Part shown: positions 5,160 through 6,566 of the stretch, piece by piece | Layout: every line of letters begins with the position of its first letter | Numbering within the stretch: the first letter of the stretch is position 1 | Assembly: GCA_030433395.1 (NCBI GenBank) | Contig: JAUILX010000057.1 | Location: 1-6,566, forward strand | Reading direction: 5' to 3' | Length of the DNA: 6,566 nt | DNA from: Chlamydiia bacterium | GTDB lineage: Bacteria > Chlamydiota > Chlamydiia > Chlamydiales > JACKPQ01 | Program-made: the position numbers and the translations under genes | Notes under the pieces: model-generated | Told to the model about the DNA's origin: nothing | What the model saw: the letters and a program-made list of their open reading frames with translations, nothing else | Database searches by the model: none

Positions 5160-6091
5160 GAATAGATTTACAAAATTGGAAGTGCGAAGGTCCCACAGCT
5201 ATTATTACAGATCGCACTGTTGCTAAACTTTATGGCAATGCACTTGCCAGGCGCCTTAATTGCCCTTTATTTTCTGTTGCTGGTGGTGAAGAGTGCAAAA
5301 CAAGAGCTAGTAAAGAGATGCTAGAAAACGCCCTTTTTACGGCAGGCTTTGGCTCGGATGCTACAATCATTGCTCTTGGAGGTGGCGTTGTCAGTGATAT
5401 TGCTGGTTTTGTTGCAGCAACATTTTGCAGAGGCGTCAAATTAATTCTCATTCCAACGACTCTTCTTGCAATGTGCGATGCTGCTATTGGGGGCAAAAAT
5501 GGCGTTAACATTGGTGAGCGCAAAAACGCGATTGGCACATATTACAAACCAGCTCAGCTTTTAATTGACCCTCATGTTCTTTCCACTCTACCAGATGACG
5601 AATACCTATCTGGAACAGCAGAAATACTAAAGCACGGTTTGATCTGGGACCAAAACTTGTGGGAGTGGATGCTTAGCTCCTTTGATGCTTGGCAAAGCCG
5701 TGATCTTGGCTTTCTAGAAAAATGCATTGATTGGAATATCCAAATCAAGTCCGATGTAATCTCTAAAAATAAACGCGATCTTTTAAATTTTGGGCACACC
5801 GTAGGCCACGGATTAGAAATGCTACAAGGAATGAAGCATGGTATGGCAATTGCTAAAGGCATGTGGACAGAAACTCTTTGGAGCAAAGGTTATGATGCCA
5901 ATGTCAAAAATGGCTTGGGGCGCTTCGGCTTTGACCTAGAAATAGACGCTGACTTCGAAAAACTTTGGAGTGTGATGCAGTGGGATAAAAAACGGACGAA
6001 AGAAAAACTCTATGCGGTTAGCATCGCAGATAAAACCTTAAAAGAGATGACATTTGATGAGCTCTTTGCAAATCTGTCCACAACGCCTTAA
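5147..6091 (+). CDS. aroB: 3-dehydroquinate synthase
   Basis: This enzyme makes 3-dehydroquinate from DAHP, using NAD and a divalent metal. Starting at 5147 it has 314 residues, short for the family (about 340-390). Visible motifs are G-G-E-E-C-K at 46-51, the NAD loop GGGVVSD at 78-84, RGVKLILIPTT at 95-105, GGKNGVN at 115-121, GTAEILKHG at 156-164 with metal ligand E159, LNFGHTVGH at 213-221 with ligand H217, H231 in KHGMAIAKGM, and D-K-K at 280-282. Between V-I at 204-205 and R210 the usual acidic loop is shortened. The start is uncertain: two ATGs in a row (5147, 5150) lack a Shine-Dalgarno, while an in-frame ATG at 5108 has GGTGA seven bases upstream but would overlap the first 17 bases of aroDE. 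I prefer 5147 because it avoids that overlap and follows a TAAAAT box at 5124-5129. It runs into aroA with a 35-base overlap. Confidence 0.92.
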   Translation: MMQTRIDLQNWKCEGPTAIITDRTVAKLYGNALARRLNCPLFSVAGGEECKTRASKEMLENALFTAGFGSDATIIALGGGVVSDIAGFVAATFCRGVKLILIPTTLLAMCDAAIGGKNGVNIGERKNAIGTYYKPAQLLIDPHVLSTLPDDEYLSGTAEILKHGLIWDQNLWEWMLSSFDAWQSRDLGFLEKCIDWNIQIKSDVISKNKRDLLNFGHTVGHGLEMLQGMKHGMAIAKGMWTETLWSKGYDANVKNGLGRFGFDLEIDADFEKLWSVMQWDKKRTKEKLYAVSIADKTLKEMTFDELFANLSTTP

Positions 6092-6566
6092 AGGTGCTTT
6101 TTCGATTCCCCCGTCTAAATCCCAGAGCATGCGCGCGCTGATCTTTGCATCAAAGGCCCAAAGCCCATCTATCATTCACAACTTGCTTAATTCCCCTGAT
6201 ACTGATGCCATGATCAATGCCTTAAAAGTGTTAGGGACGAGCATCGCTAATGGCCACGTCACTCCAACCCCCTGGACTGTTCCCCAAGAGCCCATCGATG
6301 CTGGAAATTCCGGCCAAGTCTATCGATTCATTCGCGCCTTGGCACCTGTGAAGATGACAGGCGATGCATCCATCATGACACGCCGCCCTATTCAACCTCT
6401 TCTTGATGGACTCGACCAACTCCCCCATGCGCGCATAGATGGAGCTGACTCCCAACCCGTTTCTGGCCTGCTTATGGCGATGGCCTTTCGCAATGGCACT
6501 AGCACGCTTTTTGTCGATAACCCTGGAGAAAAGCCCTGGGTGGGTATGACTCTTTCTTGGTTTGAT
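6057..6566 (+). CDS. aroA: 3-phosphoshikimate 1-carboxyvinyltransferase (EPSP synthase), 5' part
   Basis: The first 170 residues of EPSP synthase are present; the frame stays open to the right edge. The enzyme joins phosphoenolpyruvate to shikimate-3-phosphate. Signatures are IPPSKSQSMR at 17-26 (catalytic-site K21, S22, R26), D-A-G-N-S-G-Q at 81-87 with R90, RRPIQPLLDGL at 109-119, and D-S-Q-P-V-S-G-L-L-M at 131-140, which matches the S-S-Q segment of the shikimate-phosphate site. The ATG at 6057 overlaps aroB by 35 bases and has AAAGAG (6041-6046) ten bases upstream. The resulting N-terminus, MSSLQICPQRLKGAFSIPPS, has the usual spacing to the first motif. Translation is probably coupled to aroB. 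It appears more GC-rich than the genes to its left. Confidence 0.93.
   Translation, partial: MSSLQICPQRLKGAFSIPPSKSQSMRALIFASKAQSPSIIHNLLNSPDTDAMINALKVLGTSIANGHVTPTPWTVPQEPIDAGNSGQVYRFIRALAPVKMTGDASIMTRRPIQPLLDGLDQLPHARIDGADSQPVSGLLMAMAFRNGTSTLFVDNPGEKPWVGMTLSWFD

Noticed and set aside
6231..6455. Minus-strand open frame opposite aroA
   Set aside because: It is antisense to clear EPSP synthase motifs.

Overview
The window looks like part of a chromosome from a member of the Chlamydiae, more likely an environmental (Parachlamydiales-type) lineage than a Chlamydia species. This is an inference from gene content: a fused aroD-aroE gene, a chlamydial-type SET-domain protein, a plastid-type 2-oxoglutarate/malate translocator and chlamydial-looking AroB and AroA. 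I cannot assign a genus. Base composition is uneven. Sampled lines are about one third GC in the small secreted genes near 2.7-3.9 kb, 38-53% in aroDE and aroB, and up to about 60% in aroA.

Left part, minus strand. The first 35 bases hold the start of a gene that leaves the window; it has a good ribosome binding site and a candidate promoter. To its right are a SET-domain protein-lysine methyltransferase (113-745) and a DASS-family dicarboxylate transporter (718-2136), which overlap by 28 bases and probably form an operon. An OsmC/Ohr-type peroxiredoxin (2216-2647, plus strand) diverges from the transporter across a 79-base intergenic region.

Centre, minus strand. A perfect 14-bp hairpin lies between osmC and a cluster of three small exported proteins (2702-3046, 3043-3423, 3536-3883). 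These share a signal peptide and the pattern F-x-A-G-[ED], then about 31-32 residues to a [YH]-V pair, then F-x-S, then W. I read them as diverged tandem paralogues of a family I do not recognise. Each has the heptamer TAGCCTA 27-38 bases before its start codon, and in two cases this sits 17 bases from a -35-like element.

Right part, shikimate pathway. aroDE (3934-5124, minus) and aroB (5147-6091, plus) are head to head, with only 22 bases between start codons and no clear Shine-Dalgarno for either. aroB overlaps aroA (6057 to the right edge, plus) by 35 bases. AroB makes 3-dehydroquinate, AroDE converts it through 3-dehydroshikimate to shikimate, and AroA makes 5-enolpyruvylshikimate-3-phosphate, so the block covers most of the route to chorismate. 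AroDE and AroB are shorter than usual through several apparent in-frame losses of helices and loops, while most catalytic residues are retained.

No RNA gene, insertion sequence, CRISPR array or attachment site is visible. No gene-free stretch exceeds about 112 bases.
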